From NCBI RefSeq assembly GCF_014838735.1, contig NZ_JABUXQ010000001.1, positions 98,855 through 162,854 on the forward strand: a stretch of DNA of 64,000 nucleotides, read 5' to 3'. The notes beneath the pieces were generated by a model. That model was not told the origin of the DNA and did not search any database. It was given only the letters and a program-made list of their open reading frames with translations. Position numbers and translations under genes: made by a program. Below, piece after piece: positions 1 through 12,906 of this stretch. Position 1 is the stretch's first letter. Each line of letters starts with the position of its first letter. This stretch comes from Limosilactobacillus portuensis (GTDB lineage Bacteria; Bacillota; Bacilli; Lactobacillales; Lactobacillaceae).

Positions 1-185
1 TCTTTATTTGGTTTGCCGGATTACACTATTCATTTGGAATGATTTTCAACAATAAGATTTTTGTTGCTGAGCTAATTGAAATTTTGATTTCATTTCTCGG
101 TGTCCTCCTGACTGTTCCAATTACTTCATTAGTAATGGTTAAACGACGAAATCGGGTCATTGACAAACCAGTAGAAACGAAGTAA
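1..185 (+). CDS. C-terminal end of an unidentified membrane protein (partial)
   Basis: An open frame enters from the left edge (codons in phase with position 3) and ends at TAA 183-185, giving about 60 residues. The visible part has a hydrophobic segment (FVAELIEILISFLGVLLTV) followed by a basic tail (VKRRNR), typical of the last membrane helix of a polytopic protein with a cytoplasmic C-terminus. Too little is present to name a family; a transporter component is possible but unproven. Only 20 bases separate it from the PyrR-type leader of the next gene, so the two are probably separate transcription units or joined by readthrough. Confidence 0.55.
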   Translation, partial: FIWFAGLHYSFGMIFNNKIFVAELIEILISFLGVLLTVPITSLVMVKRRNRVIDKPVETK

Positions 186-204
186 GATACACTTTGAAAT
201 TAAA

Positions 205-320
205 ACCTTTAAACGAGGTCCTGTGAGGCCTCAAAGGTGCGGTGAAATGACACTACATGCTTGTAGGAGAATATTTACTAAAGCAGCTTTGAGGCCTCAC
301 TCAAAGCTGCTTTATTTTTT
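205..320 (+). promoter_or_regulatory. PyrR-type pyrimidine attenuator in the uraA leader
   Basis: The leader carries a PyrR-binding-like hairpin around 206-236 (CCTTTAAA, then gaGGTCCTGTGAGGCCtc, then aAAGG). The core resembles the known PyrR target with its conserved UCCxGxGAGG loop. It is followed by a perfect 14-bp terminator stem (280-293 with 300-313) and a T-rich run. Known logic in Firmicutes: PyrR plus UMP/UTP stabilises the first hairpin and lets the terminator form. This directly supports pyrimidine control of the downstream permease. Confidence 0.85.
280..320 (+). terminator. Attenuator terminator before uraA
   Basis: A 14-bp perfect inverted repeat (arms 280-293 and 300-313) with a 6-nt loop is followed by TTATTTTTT-like U-rich sequence ending at 320, just before the uraA ribosome-binding site at 321-327. 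Confidence 0.85.
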
Positions 321-336
321 AGGGAGGGAAATATTC

Positions 337-1638
337 ATGGCTCATCGTGACGATGTCGTGTTAGACGTTAATGAAAAGCCAAAAACAGGTCAATGGATTG
401 GACTTTCACTCCAACACATGTTTTCCATGTTTGGTTCTACTGTTCTGGTACCAATTCTTGTTGGGTTGAATCCAGGGATTGCACTTTTTAGTTCCGGTGT
501 TGGTACGTTAATGTACCTGTTAATTACAAAACATAAGATCCCAGCATATATGGGTTCAAGTTTCTCGTTTGTTGTCCCCATGATGGCATTAATGAAGTCA
601 ACTGGTTATCCGGGGATTGCACAGGGGACAATTGCCGTTGGGTGTGTTTACCTGATTGTTTCAGTAGTTGTTAGTTTAATTGGCTCGGATTGGATTGATA
701 AGATCTTGCCACCAATTATCGTTGGCCCTGTGGTTGTTGTTATTGGACTTTCATTGGCTAGCACAGCGGCCAAGGATGCCACCATTAATTCAGTAACGGG
801 AAAGTATGATCTTAAATTCTTTGCAGTTGCAATGATCACGATGCTACTGACAATTGCTTTTAATATGTACTTTAAAGGGTTCATGGGACTGATCCCAATT
901 TTGATGGGGATTGTTTTTGGCTACATTGTTGCTTGCTTATTTGGGATCGTTGATTTTACACCGGTAGAGAAAGCTCACTGGTTTAGTCTACCTGCGTTCC
1001 AAATTCCGTTTATTAACTACCACCCACAATTTTACTGGGGAGCAATTTTAAGTATGGCACCGATCGCCTTTGTAACGATGACTGAACACTTAGGTCATAT
1101 TATGGTATTAAACGAATTGACCGAGCGAAATTTCTTTAAGGATCCGGGATTAAACCACACCTTAGCAGGGGATGGGACCGCATCAATTATCGCTGGATTC
1201 GTTGGTGGCCCTCCAGTTACTAGTTACGGTGAAAATATTGGTGTTATTGCTATTACTAAGGTTCAATCTGTCTATGTTATTGCTGGTGCTGCAGCGTTTG
1301 CAATCTTCTTTAGTTTTATTGGCAAGTTAAGTGCGTTAATTGAAACAATTCCAATGCCAGTTATTGGTGGGATTTCTTTCCTTCTTTTTGGGGTGATCGC
1401 ATCTAGTGGTTTACGAGTAATGATTGAAGACCAGATTGACTTTAATAAAAAGCGGAACCTAATGATCGCTTCAGCAATTTTGGTTATCGGAATTGGGAAT
1501 GCCTACTTGAAATTAGGACAATACCAGTTCTCTGGATTAGCAGTTGCGGCTGTTTTGGGAATTGCATTAAACCTCATTCTTCCACAAGAAGCGCGGAGTG
1601 AAAAAGAAATTTCTGAAAAAGTCAACAAAGTTAAATAG
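337..1638 (+). CDS. uraA: Uracil permease (NCS2 family)
   Basis: This 433-residue inner-membrane protein should import uracil with protons for pyrimidine salvage. It is a full-length NCS2 transporter with about 12-14 hydrophobic segments. The residues corresponding to the E. coli UraA substrate/proton sites are present: E250 and H254 in TEHLGH, and E299 in SYGENIGV, with the same 49-residue spacing as in E. coli. The start is the ATG at 337, preceded by AGGGAGG at 321-327; a longer open frame from 223 runs through the attenuator hairpin and is not credible. The PyrR-type leader immediately upstream supports uracil over xanthine as the substrate. Confidence 0.93.
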   Translation: MAHRDDVVLDVNEKPKTGQWIGLSLQHMFSMFGSTVLVPILVGLNPGIALFSSGVGTLMYLLITKHKIPAYMGSSFSFVVPMMALMKSTGYPGIAQGTIAVGCVYLIVSVVVSLIGSDWIDKILPPIIVGPVVVVIGLSLASTAAKDATINSVTGKYDLKFFAVAMITMLLTIAFNMYFKGFMGLIPILMGIVFGYIVACLFGIVDFTPVEKAHWFSLPAFQIPFINYHPQFYWGAILSMAPIAFVTMTEHLGHIMVLNELTERNFFKDPGLNHTLAGDGTASIIAGFVGGPPVTSYGENIGVIAITKVQSVYVIAGAAAFAIFFSFIGKLSALIETIPMPVIGGISFLLFGVIASSGLRVMIEDQIDFNKKRNLMIASAILVIGIGNAYLKLGQYQFSGLAVAAVLGIALNLILPQEARSEKEISEKVNKVK

Positions 1639-1644
1639 TTCAGG

Positions 1645-1674
1645 AAAAGAAGCTCACGTTAAGCTTCTTTTTTT
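1645..1674 (+). terminator. Terminator after uraA
   Basis: The stem AAAGAAGCT / AGCTTCTTT (1646-1654 with 1662-1670) is followed by a run of T. Confidence 0.85.
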
Positions 1675-1782
1675 ATTAAAAGATGATTAAAGGATCACAA
1701 GAAGAAATGAATTATTAAATAGAAAATCTAATTAGAACAGTCTTTGTTAACGGTTTATTTCTTAAAAAAACAAGAAATCTTT

Positions 1783-1811
1783 TTGAATGTTGCTTCAAAT
1801 GATGATATATT
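1783..1811 (+). promoter_or_regulatory. Promoter of the atp operon
   Basis: TTGAAT (1783-1788), a 17-bp spacer and TATATT (1806-1811) form a good sigma-A type promoter about 95 bp before atpB. The 5' untranslated leader of about 85 nt contains an imperfect CGTATA...TATACG inverted repeat of unknown role. Confidence 0.65.
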
Positions 1812-1904
1812 AATACTCGTATATTGGGCTAGTTCGTATTAGTATACGACGTTCATCCAATTTACAGCCAAATTATTGTTATTAAGGAAAGAGGTGAAAT
1901 ATGA

Positions 1905-2860
<956 letters not shown>

Positions 2861-2909
2861 TTATTTTGATTAATAATTTTTATTTTAGAGAACAAGGAGG
2901 TGTCAATAG

Positions 2910-3428
2910 ATGTTTGTGAACAGTGTTTTAGCTGAATCTAATAGCTTATACGTTGGTGATTTGGTATTCTACATCGTTACCTTCATTATCCTGATGTTAC
3001 TTATCAAGCACTTTGCTTGGAAGCCAGTTACGGATATGATGAAAAAGCGTGCAGATAAGATTGCTAGTGATATTGACAATGCTGCTAAATCACGTGAGAA
3101 CGCTGAAAAGATGGCTGCTAAACGACAAGCTGAGTTACAAAACTCTCACCAAGAAGCTGCTGACATTGTTAATAATGCCAAGAAGTCTGGTGAAGCCCAA
3201 CGTGCTCAAATTGTTGAAGCTGCACAAAATGACGCTCAAGCACTTAAGCAACGCGCACAAGAAGATGCTAAGCAGGCTCGTCGTGATGCGTTGAATGGTG
3301 CAAAGGATGACGTTGCAAACTTATCTATTGAGATTGCTTCCAAACTCATCCACAAAGAATTAAATGCGGACGACCAAAAAGAATTGATTGATTCGTATAT
3401 TGAAGGGTTGGTAGATCATGAGTCTTGA
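2910..3428 (+). CDS. atpF: ATP synthase Fo subunit b
   Basis: Subunit b (172 aa) is the peripheral stator. It has a single N-terminal membrane helix (about residues 15-38) followed by a long charged, alanine-rich coiled coil that reaches to the delta subunit. ATG 2910 follows AAGGAGG. Its last 11 nt overlap atpH, suggesting translational coupling. Confidence 0.94.
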   Translation: MFVNSVLAESNSLYVGDLVFYIVTFIILMLLIKHFAWKPVTDMMKKRADKIASDIDNAAKSRENAEKMAAKRQAELQNSHQEAADIVNNAKKSGEAQRAQIVEAAQNDAQALKQRAQEDAKQARRDALNGAKDDVANLSIEIASKLIHKELNADDQKELIDSYIEGLVDHES

Positions 3429-3960
3429 TAAGCAAACAGTTGCAAATCGTTATGCGAAAGCACTGTTCGAGTTGGTCGATGAAGACAATACACTCGATCA
3501 AACTTATCAAGAATTGACTGCTCTACGTCAAGTCTTTGAGGACAACGCTGCACTGGCTTCTGTTTTATCAGGAGTTCAATTATCACTCAGTGAAAAGAAG
3601 TCCCTTATTGATGATTTGAAGAAGGTTTTTTCTCAACCAGTTTCAAATTTAATTCAAATGACTTTTGATTATGGCCGGATTAACGATCTAGTTGCAATCA
3701 TTGATGAGTTTGAGCGACGGTATGACGCTAAGATGAAACGTGTTCATGCCGACGTTGTTACAGCGATCCAACTTGATAAACAACAACGTGATCAACTTAA
3801 GGCTAACTTAGCCCAACGATTTGGAGCTAAGGAGGTTGTTCTTCATGAACAAGTTGATCCCGAAATTTTGGGCGGGGTTATCGTTCATCTTAATAATAAG
3901 ACATTGGATGGTAGCTTAAGTTCAAAGATTAAGCAGATTCGTCGTTTACTAGTTAGATAA
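3418..3960 (+). CDS. atpH: ATP synthase F1 subunit delta
   Basis: Delta (180 aa) links the stator b subunits to the F1 head. The N-terminal helical domain ([12 protein letters not shown]) and the C-terminal region ([19 protein letters not shown]) match the OSCP/delta family over its usual length. The start overlaps the end of atpF by 11 nt. Confidence 0.94.
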   Translation: MSLDKQTVANRYAKALFELVDEDNTLDQTYQELTALRQVFEDNAALASVLSGVQLSLSEKKSLIDDLKKVFSQPVSNLIQMTFDYGRINDLVAIIDEFERRYDAKMKRVHADVVTAIQLDKQQRDQLKANLAQRFGAKEVVLHEQVDPEILGGVIVHLNNKTLDGSLSSKIKQIRRLLVR

Positions 3961-5526
<1,566 letters not shown>

Positions 5527-5557
5527 TAATGACTAGTCGAAAGGACGGTGAGATTTA

Positions 5558-6484
5558 GTGCCAGCTTCACTTGCTGCTGTTAAGCATAAGATTGAATCCA
5601 CAAAAAGCACGCGCCAGATTACTGCTGCCATGCAAATGGTTTCAACTGCAAAATTGAATCAAATTCAACACCATACTCAGTCATATGAAGTATATGCTGA
5701 GAAGGTTAAGAAGATGTTGTCCGATCTGGTTAAATCTCACAACGCATCTGCAGCTAGCGCCAGTCATGACGCTTACGCTGCGTTGTTTGAGAAGCGTCCA
5801 GTTAAAAAGACTGGAATTTTAGTTATTACATCTGATCGTGGCTTGGTTGGTAGTTACAATAACAATATTATCAAGCAAACTTTACAATTAATGAAGGACA
5901 AGAATCTAACTGCTGAAAACACAGTATTCTTAACTGTTGGTAAGACCGGGACTGAATTTTTTAAGAAACGTGGGATGAACGTCGTCTACGAGTATTCAGG
6001 AATTAGCGATGTGCCGACATTCCGTGAAGTCCATCAAATTGTAAAGACTGCTGTTCAGATGTATGACGATGCCGTATTCGATGAAATGTATTTGGCATAC
6101 AGCCATTACGTTAATCGAATTACGTCCCGAGTACGGGTTCATGATGTATTACCAATTACTGCTGAATCATTGATGGAGGATGAGGAAGAATCCGCAGAAT
6201 CCGTTCAAGATGAATCACCAATTACTGCTGAATACGAATTTGAACCTTCGGATACGGAAATTATTGCTGGACTTGTTTCACAATATGCGGAAAGCTTATT
6301 GTATGGAGCCATCCTTGATGCAAAGACGTCAGAACACTCATCAAGTGCGAACGCAATGCGGTCTGCTACTGATAATGCAGATGACATCATTTCATCATTG
6401 GAACTGCAATATAACCGTGCTCGTCAAGCTGCTATTACCACCGAAATCACTGAAATTACCGGTGGTATGACGGCACAAGAATAA
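5558..6484 (+). CDS. atpG: ATP synthase F1 subunit gamma
   Basis: Gamma (308 aa) is the central rotor shaft, formed by its N- and C-terminal helices. The start is GTG 5558, after AGGACGGTGAG. The protein is about 20 residues longer than the E. coli form because of a Glu/Asp-rich insertion around residues 207-220. Insertions in this region occur in lactobacillus gamma subunits, so this is not evidence of damage. The C-terminal ITGGMTAQE is typical. Confidence 0.95.
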   Translation: MPASLAAVKHKIESTKSTRQITAAMQMVSTAKLNQIQHHTQSYEVYAEKVKKMLSDLVKSHNASAASASHDAYAALFEKRPVKKTGILVITSDRGLVGSYNNNIIKQTLQLMKDKNLTAENTVFLTVGKTGTEFFKKRGMNVVYEYSGISDVPTFREVHQIVKTAVQMYDDAVFDEMYLAYSHYVNRITSRVRVHDVLPITAESLMEDEEESAESVQDESPITAEYEFEPSDTEIIAGLVSQYAESLLYGAILDAKTSEHSSSANAMRSATDNADDIISSLELQYNRARQAAITTEITEITGGMTAQE

Positions 6485-6495
6485 AATTTAACTGA

Positions 6496-7932
<1,437 letters not shown>

Positions 7933-7943
7933 GAGGGATAATT

Positions 7944-8372
7944 ATGGCTGATACTAAGTTTAAAGTCACCATTATCACTCCTGATGGTACGGTTTATGAT
8001 AATGATAATGCCACGATGGTTATTATGAACACTTCCGGTGGTCAAATGGGGATCATGGCTAAACACGTACCTGTATTAGCATCATTAACAATTAGTGAGT
8101 TACGAATTAAGCATGATCAGGGTACTGATGAAATTGCTGCTGTTAACGGTGGAATCATGCAATTTGATGGTGAAACTGCCTTAATTACCGCAGATAGTGC
8201 TGAAATGCCCGAAAAGATCGACGTTGCTCGTGCTGAAGAAGCTAAGCAACGTGCTGAAGAAGCAATTAGGAAAGCGAAGGAAGCGCACCGACAAAATGAC
8301 CTTGCTCGTGCTGAGGTTCATTTAAAGCGTGCTGTTAACCGTCTTAAAGTTTCTAAGTTTAAGCAAAAGTAA
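7944..8372 (+). CDS. atpC: ATP synthase F1 subunit epsilon
   Basis: Epsilon (142 aa) couples and inhibits the F1 motor. It has an N-terminal beta-sandwich (VTIITPDGTVYD) and a C-terminal helical hairpin rich in Glu, Ala and Arg. It starts 11 nt after atpD and is the last gene before a strong terminator. Confidence 0.94.
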   Translation: MADTKFKVTIITPDGTVYDNDNATMVIMNTSGGQMGIMAKHVPVLASLTISELRIKHDQGTDEIAAVNGGIMQFDGETALITADSAEMPEKIDVARAEEAKQRAEEAIRKAKEAHRQNDLARAEVHLKRAVNRLKVSKFKQK

Positions 8373-8391
8373 CCCCACTTTTTAACGATAT

Positions 8392-8436
8392 AAAAGGATA
8401 TTTAATGAGTAAAATGCTTGTTAAATATCCTTTTTT
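8392..8436 (+). terminator. Terminator of the atp operon
   Basis: A 14-bp stem (8392-8405 with 8421-8434) ends in a run of T, 20 nt after the atpC stop. Confidence 0.9.
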
Positions 8437-8487
8437 GATTATTAACTTAGTCTAAAGGTTGTTAATGATGACTGATCACTCATTAGT

Positions 8488-8496
8488 TGGTATGAT
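8488..8496 (+). promoter_or_regulatory. Extended -10 promoter before the DUF1146 gene
   Basis: TGGTATGAT (8488-8496) matches an extended -10 element. No good -35 is visible. The position, about 35 nt before the GTG start, suits transcription of the downstream cell-wall cluster after the atp terminator. Confidence 0.45.
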
Positions 8497-8529
8497 AAAA
8501 TTGTAGTTGGTTTTAAAGAGGGTGAAAAG

Positions 8530-8760
8530 GTGCAGATAACAGGAATTAAAGCCTTAGTAGAAATAGTTATCCAACTCGGAATGATCTGGCTAACCTTTAC
8601 CGCGATTCAGGGCTTTCGGCTTGAACGTCTTTTTCGTCGTCCCCCGAAAACGTTACCGTTAGCAATTGTCTTATTTTCTACAGCGATCGGTTACTTATGC
8701 GCCAGTTTTTTCATCGGGTTCATTAATGCAGTTAGCCAACTACCCGGTTTATTGCGTTGA
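8530..8760 (+). CDS. DUF1146 (YwzB-like) small membrane protein
   Basis: A 76-residue protein with two hydrophobic segments separated by a basic loop (RLERLFRRPPK). It fits the DUF1146/YwzB family, which in Firmicutes sits between the atp operon and murA. Function is unknown. It starts at GTG 8530 after AGAGGGTG and lies 19 nt upstream of murA. Confidence 0.8.
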   Translation: MQITGIKALVEIVIQLGMIWLTFTAIQGFRLERLFRRPPKTLPLAIVLFSTAIGYLCASFFIGFINAVSQLPGLLR

Positions 8761-8779
8761 CTTAATAAGGAGTTAAATT

Positions 8780-10097
8780 ATGGAAAAGATAATTATTAAG
8801 GGTGGTCATCGTTTATTTGGACGCGTTGCCGTTGAGGGAGCCAAGAATGCTGTTTTACCGCTTCAAGCAGCAGGAATTCTTGCCTCTACTGGAACTCTTC
8901 ATTTAACTAATGTTCCGGTATTATCAGATGTCCTAATGATGAATGAATTATTAAAATTTTTAAATATTCGGGTTCAATTTAATCAGGAGAACCATGTTAT
9001 CGATTTGAATGCTAGTCAAAAGGTTTCATCAGAAGCGCCGTTTCAATATGTAAGTAAAATGCGTGCTTCGATGGTAGTAATGGGCCCGTTATTGGCAAGA
9101 ACTGGTTATGCTAAGATCGCTCTTCCGGGCGGATGTGCAATTGGCTCTCGACCAATTGATCTTCATCTTAAAGGACTCCGTCAGCTTGGCGCAGTTATTG
9201 AACAGCATGATGGCTATATTGAAGCACGAGCCGATCGACTGGTTGGGACAAATATCTACTTAGATTTTCCGAGCGTTGGTGCTACCCAGAATATTATGAT
9301 GGCGGCAACATTAGCAGAGGGGATTACAACAATTGAGAATTGTGCTCGTGAACCAGAAATTGTTGATTTAGCAAATGCCTTAAATAAAATGGGGGCCCGG
9401 GTGCATGGGGCTGGAACTGATGTTATCCGTATCCAAGGAGTTAACTTTTTACATGGCTGTGATTATCGGGTAATGTCTGACCGGATTGAAGCGGGAACCT
9501 TCATGATTACAGCCGCTGCAACTAATGGTGATGTCGTTATTGAGAATGCCGAAAGCAAGTATAATGAACCATTAATTGCAAAGCTGCAAGATATGGGGGG
9601 TTACGGTGATCGACCAGGATGATGGAATTCGAGTGCTAGGAACTTCGGTCTTGTTACCATCAACGGTCCAAACAGCACCGTATCCCGGTTTCCCAACAGA
9701 TTTACAGCCGCAAATGACAGTATTACAGCTATTAGCAAACGGTACAAGTATGATGAATGAAACGGTCTTTGAAAAACGCTTTATGCACCTTGAAGAATTG
9801 CGCCGAATGAATGCAGAATACCAAATTAAAAACTCAACGGCTGTATTGAGTGGGCCAACGAAGTTTAGCGGGGCGGAAGTTGCTGCCACCGATTTACGCG
9901 CTGGTGCAGCTTTGGTCATTGCGGGATTGGTTGCCCAGGGAATTACCCAAGTTCGTAATTTGAAGTACCTTGACCGTGGATATTACCATCTTCATCAGAA
10001 ACTGGCACAACTCGGTGCACAGATTGATCGGGTTAATATTGATGACCAAATCGAGTTGGCATCTGCTAAAGAGGTTAACCATCCTGAACGTGGTTAG
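8780..10097 (+). pseudogene. murA: UDP-GlcNAc 1-carboxyvinyltransferase MurA, frameshifted
   Basis: MurA adds enolpyruvate to UDP-GlcNAc, the first committed step of peptidoglycan synthesis. The frame from ATG 8780 encodes a normal N-terminal part, including [10 protein letters not shown] and the fosfomycin-target cysteine in [17 protein letters not shown]. It reads AKLQDMG and then goes out of phase to a stop at 9620-9622. The remainder, from [13 protein letters not shown] onward, is intact one frame over to TAG 10095-10097. The slip is in a G6 run at 9595-9600; deleting one G restores a protein of about 438 aa. Lactobacilli normally carry a second murA paralogue, so loss could be tolerated. 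A sequencing homopolymer error or phase variation is equally possible. Confidence 0.88.
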
Positions 10098-10111
10098 CAT
10101 TTTCAATTATG

Positions 10112-10120
10112 TGGTATAAT
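10112..10120 (+). promoter_or_regulatory. Extended -10 promoter before mbl
   Basis: TGGTATAAT (10112-10120) is a perfect extended -10, located 46 nt before the mbl start. The -35 region is poor. It would allow mbl to be transcribed independently of the disrupted murA. Confidence 0.6.
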
Positions 10121-10165
10121 TACCAACGTTATTATAAAAATTGGCCGGAAGGAGAAATTACATAA

Positions 10166-11170
10166 ATGGCAAAGGATATCGGAATCGATTTAGGAACTGC
10201 AAACGTTCTAATTTATGTTCAAGGCAAGGGCATTGTCCTGAATGAACCTTCAGTTGTAGCAATTGACACGCAAACTAATAAAGTATTAGCTGTGGGTTCA
10301 GAAGCATATCGAATGGTTGGGCGGACACCAAGCAATATTCGTGCTATTCGTCCATTGAAGAACGGTGTTATTTCCGACTTCGATGTTACTCAAGAAATGC
10401 TTTCATACTTTATCGGCAAATTGAGTGTTAAGGGCTTTATGTCAAAGCCAGATATCATGATCTGTGCCCCAACAAACATTACTGAAATTGAACGAAAGGC
10501 AATTATTCAAGCAGCCGAGCAATCAGGTGGGGGTAAAGTTTACCTTGAATATGAGCCTAAGGTTGCTGCAATTGGTGCAGGGCTCGATATCTTTAAACCA
10601 CGTGGTAGCATGGTTATTGATATGGGTGGTGGTACTAGTGATATTGCCATTCTTTCACTAGGTGATATTGTTGCTAGCCAGTCAATCCGGATGGCTGGTG
10701 ATAAGTTAAACAATGATATTACTGCCTATATTAAGGATCACCATGGCTTAATTATTGGTGAGCATACTGCTGAACAAATTAAGATGGAGATTGGAACTGC
10801 ATTACCAGTTGATGAACCTAAAAAAATGGATGTTCGTGGTCGTGATGTTGCTACCGGAATGCCAAAGCAAATCACAACTGATGAAAATGAAATTGAAGAG
10901 GCAATTCACGGTACTCTTGATCAAATTGTTAAGGCAACAATTAGTGTTCTTGAAACCATCCCACCTGAATTAGCAAGCGATATTATTGATCGGGGAATTA
11001 TGCTTACTGGAGGGACGTCACTTCTTAAGGGAATTGATCAACTCTTCAGTGATCAGTTAAAGGTTCCCGTTGTTGTTTCTCAGGATCCACTTGATAATGT
11101 CGCTAAGGGTGCTGGTGAAATGCTAGAACGAATGCAAAAGACAGATAATAGTAAAAAAGGTAAGGACTAG
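10166..11170 (+). CDS. mbl: Rod-shape actin homologue, Mbl-like
   Basis: A 334-aa MreB-family actin that directs the elongation machinery at the membrane. Nucleotide-binding motifs are present: phosphate 1 ([13 protein letters not shown]), phosphate 2 ([13 protein letters not shown]) and the adenosine motif ([10 protein letters not shown]). It is a paralogue of the MreB encoded at 52.5 kb. The position after atp-murA and before yidD/rodA is that of mbl in lactobacilli. The usual catalytic Glu context reads [13 protein letters not shown] rather than [12 protein letters not shown] as in the MreB here, a paralogue-specific difference that may reduce ATPase activity (inference). Confidence 0.87.
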   Translation: MAKDIGIDLGTANVLIYVQGKGIVLNEPSVVAIDTQTNKVLAVGSEAYRMVGRTPSNIRAIRPLKNGVISDFDVTQEMLSYFIGKLSVKGFMSKPDIMICAPTNITEIERKAIIQAAEQSGGGKVYLEYEPKVAAIGAGLDIFKPRGSMVIDMGGGTSDIAILSLGDIVASQSIRMAGDKLNNDITAYIKDHHGLIIGEHTAEQIKMEIGTALPVDEPKKMDVRGRDVATGMPKQITTDENEIEEAIHGTLDQIVKATISVLETIPPELASDIIDRGIMLTGGTSLLKGIDQLFSDQLKVPVVVSQDPLDNVAKGAGEMLERMQKTDNSKKGKD

Positions 11171-11409
11171 TGAGTAAGTTCGCGTGTCGAATGATTCGGT
11201 GGTATCAACGAAACATATCGGCGAAGCGATCTTTTAGAGCTTGTCGGTACTATCCCTCTTGTTCTCAATATACGTTAGAAGCAATTCAGCGTTTTGGAAT
11301 AAAGGGAATACTGCTTGGAATCGTTCGGGTACTACGGTGCCATCCTTTTGCTCGTGGTGGTTACGATCCGGTTCCAACAAAATTTACTTTCCATCGAGTT
11401 ATGAAATAG
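11170..11409 (+). CDS. yidD: Membrane protein insertion efficiency factor YidD
   Basis: A 79-aa basic protein with the family signature [10 protein letters not shown], then [14 protein letters not shown]. YidD assists YidC/Sec-mediated insertion of membrane proteins. The GTG start at 11170 overlaps the mbl stop by one base (TAGTG), so translation is coupled. Confidence 0.9.
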   Translation: MSKFACRMIRWYQRNISAKRSFRACRYYPSCSQYTLEAIQRFGIKGILLGIVRVLRCHPFARGGYDPVPTKFTFHRVMK

Positions 11410-11422
11410 TAAAGGTGAAAAA

Positions 11423-11647
11423 GTGGCAAAAAAAGATAAAAAAATTGAAGTTAATGTAAAGGATATTGAACGTCGTCATCAACCAGTTCAGCAAGTGTTC
11501 ATTGGCAAGCGGCTGATTGGTGAGGTATTAGCGGATGGTAACCGATTCAAAGCCTTGCTAACCGCTGACGAAAGCGAGTTTTATGTTCGTTCTCAAGAAG
11601 AAGGACTAGAAGTTGTCCTCCAACAATATCATTTACATCAAGGATAA
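11423..11647 (+). CDS. DUF2969 family protein
   Basis: A 74-aa soluble protein with a charged N-terminus (MAKKDKKIEV), matching the lactobacillus-specific DUF2969 family by length and by its position between yidD and rodA. It starts at GTG 11423 after AAAGGTG. Function is unknown; the constant neighbourhood suggests a link to wall elongation (inference). Confidence 0.7.
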   Translation: MAKKDKKIEVNVKDIERRHQPVQQVFIGKRLIGEVLADGNRFKALLTADESEFYVRSQEEGLEVVLQQYHLHQG

Positions 11648-11692
11648 TGCGATGCAGCAGCGTTGCTAAAATCTCAAAAAAGGAGCTCAAGA

Positions 11693-12889
11693 ATGCAACG
11701 TTCTCAAAGTGATGATGAGAGTCGAATTGACTGGGGGATTATTTTCTGTGTTTTACTTCTGGCCTTAATTGGGTTAGCCTCAATTTACGTTGCGGCTGTC
11801 CATGACACGGGTGGTTCAACTAGTGTTATGCGTCAAGTAGTAAGTCAGTTGATTTGGTATGTCATCGGAACAATTCTGGTTATTATAATTATGCAGTTCG
11901 ATTCGGAACAGCTATGGAAGGTTGCTCCGTTAGTTTACTGGGTTGGAATATTTTTAATGTTTGCGATCCTCGTATTTTACAGTCGAGCATATTACGCCAA
12001 TACGGGGGCCAAAAGCTGGTTTGCGATTGGACCATTTACTTTTCAACCATCAGAAATTATGAAACCGGCTTACATTTTGATGATGGGCCGGGTAATTACA
12101 ACTCACAATAACCATTATAATGTTCATACAGTTAGGTCCGATTGGCGATTAATTGGGACAATGTTTTTGTGGTTATTACCAATTTTAATTTCATTAAAGT
12201 TACAAAATGACTTTGGGACAGGATTAGTTTTCTTTGCAATCTTTTGTGGAATGATTCTGGTTTCCGGAGTGACATGGCGGATTATTGCCCCAACCGCAAT
12301 TGGGCTAATTGTTGTTGGGGGATCGGCACTGGCAATGGTTACAAGTTCTGCTGGTCGGACAATTTTGGAGCATATTGGCTTTCAAGCCTACCAGTTTGAC
12401 CGGGTTGATACTTGGCTTCATCCAGAACAAGACACGAGCAACCAGGGCTACCAACTATGGCAAAGTATTAAGGCAGTTGGTTCGGGCGGAATTACCGGAA
12501 CTGGCTTTGATAATTCTAAGGTATATGTCCCTGTTCGTGAATCAGATATGATTTTCTCAGTTATCGGGGAAAACTTTGGCTTTATTGGAAGTGCCCTGCT
12601 GATTCTCCTCTATCTTCTGTTAATTTATTTGATGATTCGGGTAACTTTTGATACCAGAAACGAATTCTATGCGTATATTTCAACGGGTGTAATCATGATG
12701 ATTTTATTCCACGTTTTTGAAAATATTGGAATGAACATCGGATTGCTACCACTGACTGGTATTCCATTACCATTTATTAGTGCTGGTGGTTCGTCCCTGA
12801 TTGGTAACCTGAGCGGAATCGGGATGGTAATGTCGATGAGATATCACCATCATTCCTACATGTTTAGTAATAACAAAGAATTTAGATAG
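11693..12889 (+). CDS. rodA: SEDS peptidoglycan polymerase RodA
   Basis: A 398-aa polytopic membrane protein of the SEDS family (FtsW/RodA/SpoVE), a glycosyltransferase that polymerises glycan strands during side-wall growth. About ten hydrophobic helices are visible, with the conserved NDFGTG and GIPLPFISAGGSS motifs. The start is ATG 11693 with AGGAG 7 nt upstream; an upstream TTG at 11663 lacks a ribosome-binding site. RodA rather than FtsW is preferred because of linkage to mbl. Confidence 0.88.
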   Translation: MQRSQSDDESRIDWGIIFCVLLLALIGLASIYVAAVHDTGGSTSVMRQVVSQLIWYVIGTILVIIIMQFDSEQLWKVAPLVYWVGIFLMFAILVFYSRAYYANTGAKSWFAIGPFTFQPSEIMKPAYILMMGRVITTHNNHYNVHTVRSDWRLIGTMFLWLLPILISLKLQNDFGTGLVFFAIFCGMILVSGVTWRIIAPTAIGLIVVGGSALAMVTSSAGRTILEHIGFQAYQFDRVDTWLHPEQDTSNQGYQLWQSIKAVGSGGITGTGFDNSKVYVPVRESDMIFSVIGENFGFIGSALLILLYLLLIYLMIRVTFDTRNEFYAYISTGVIMMILFHVFENIGMNIGLLPLTGIPLPFISAGGSSLIGNLSGIGMVMSMRYHHHSYMFSNNKEFR

Positions 12890-12906
12890 ATGGGGTGTAG
12901 TGGAAG

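Noticed and set aside
223-336. Longer uraA reading frame starting at 223
   Set aside because: It would translate the PyrR hairpin and terminator; the ATG at 337 has the ribosome-binding site and gives the family length.
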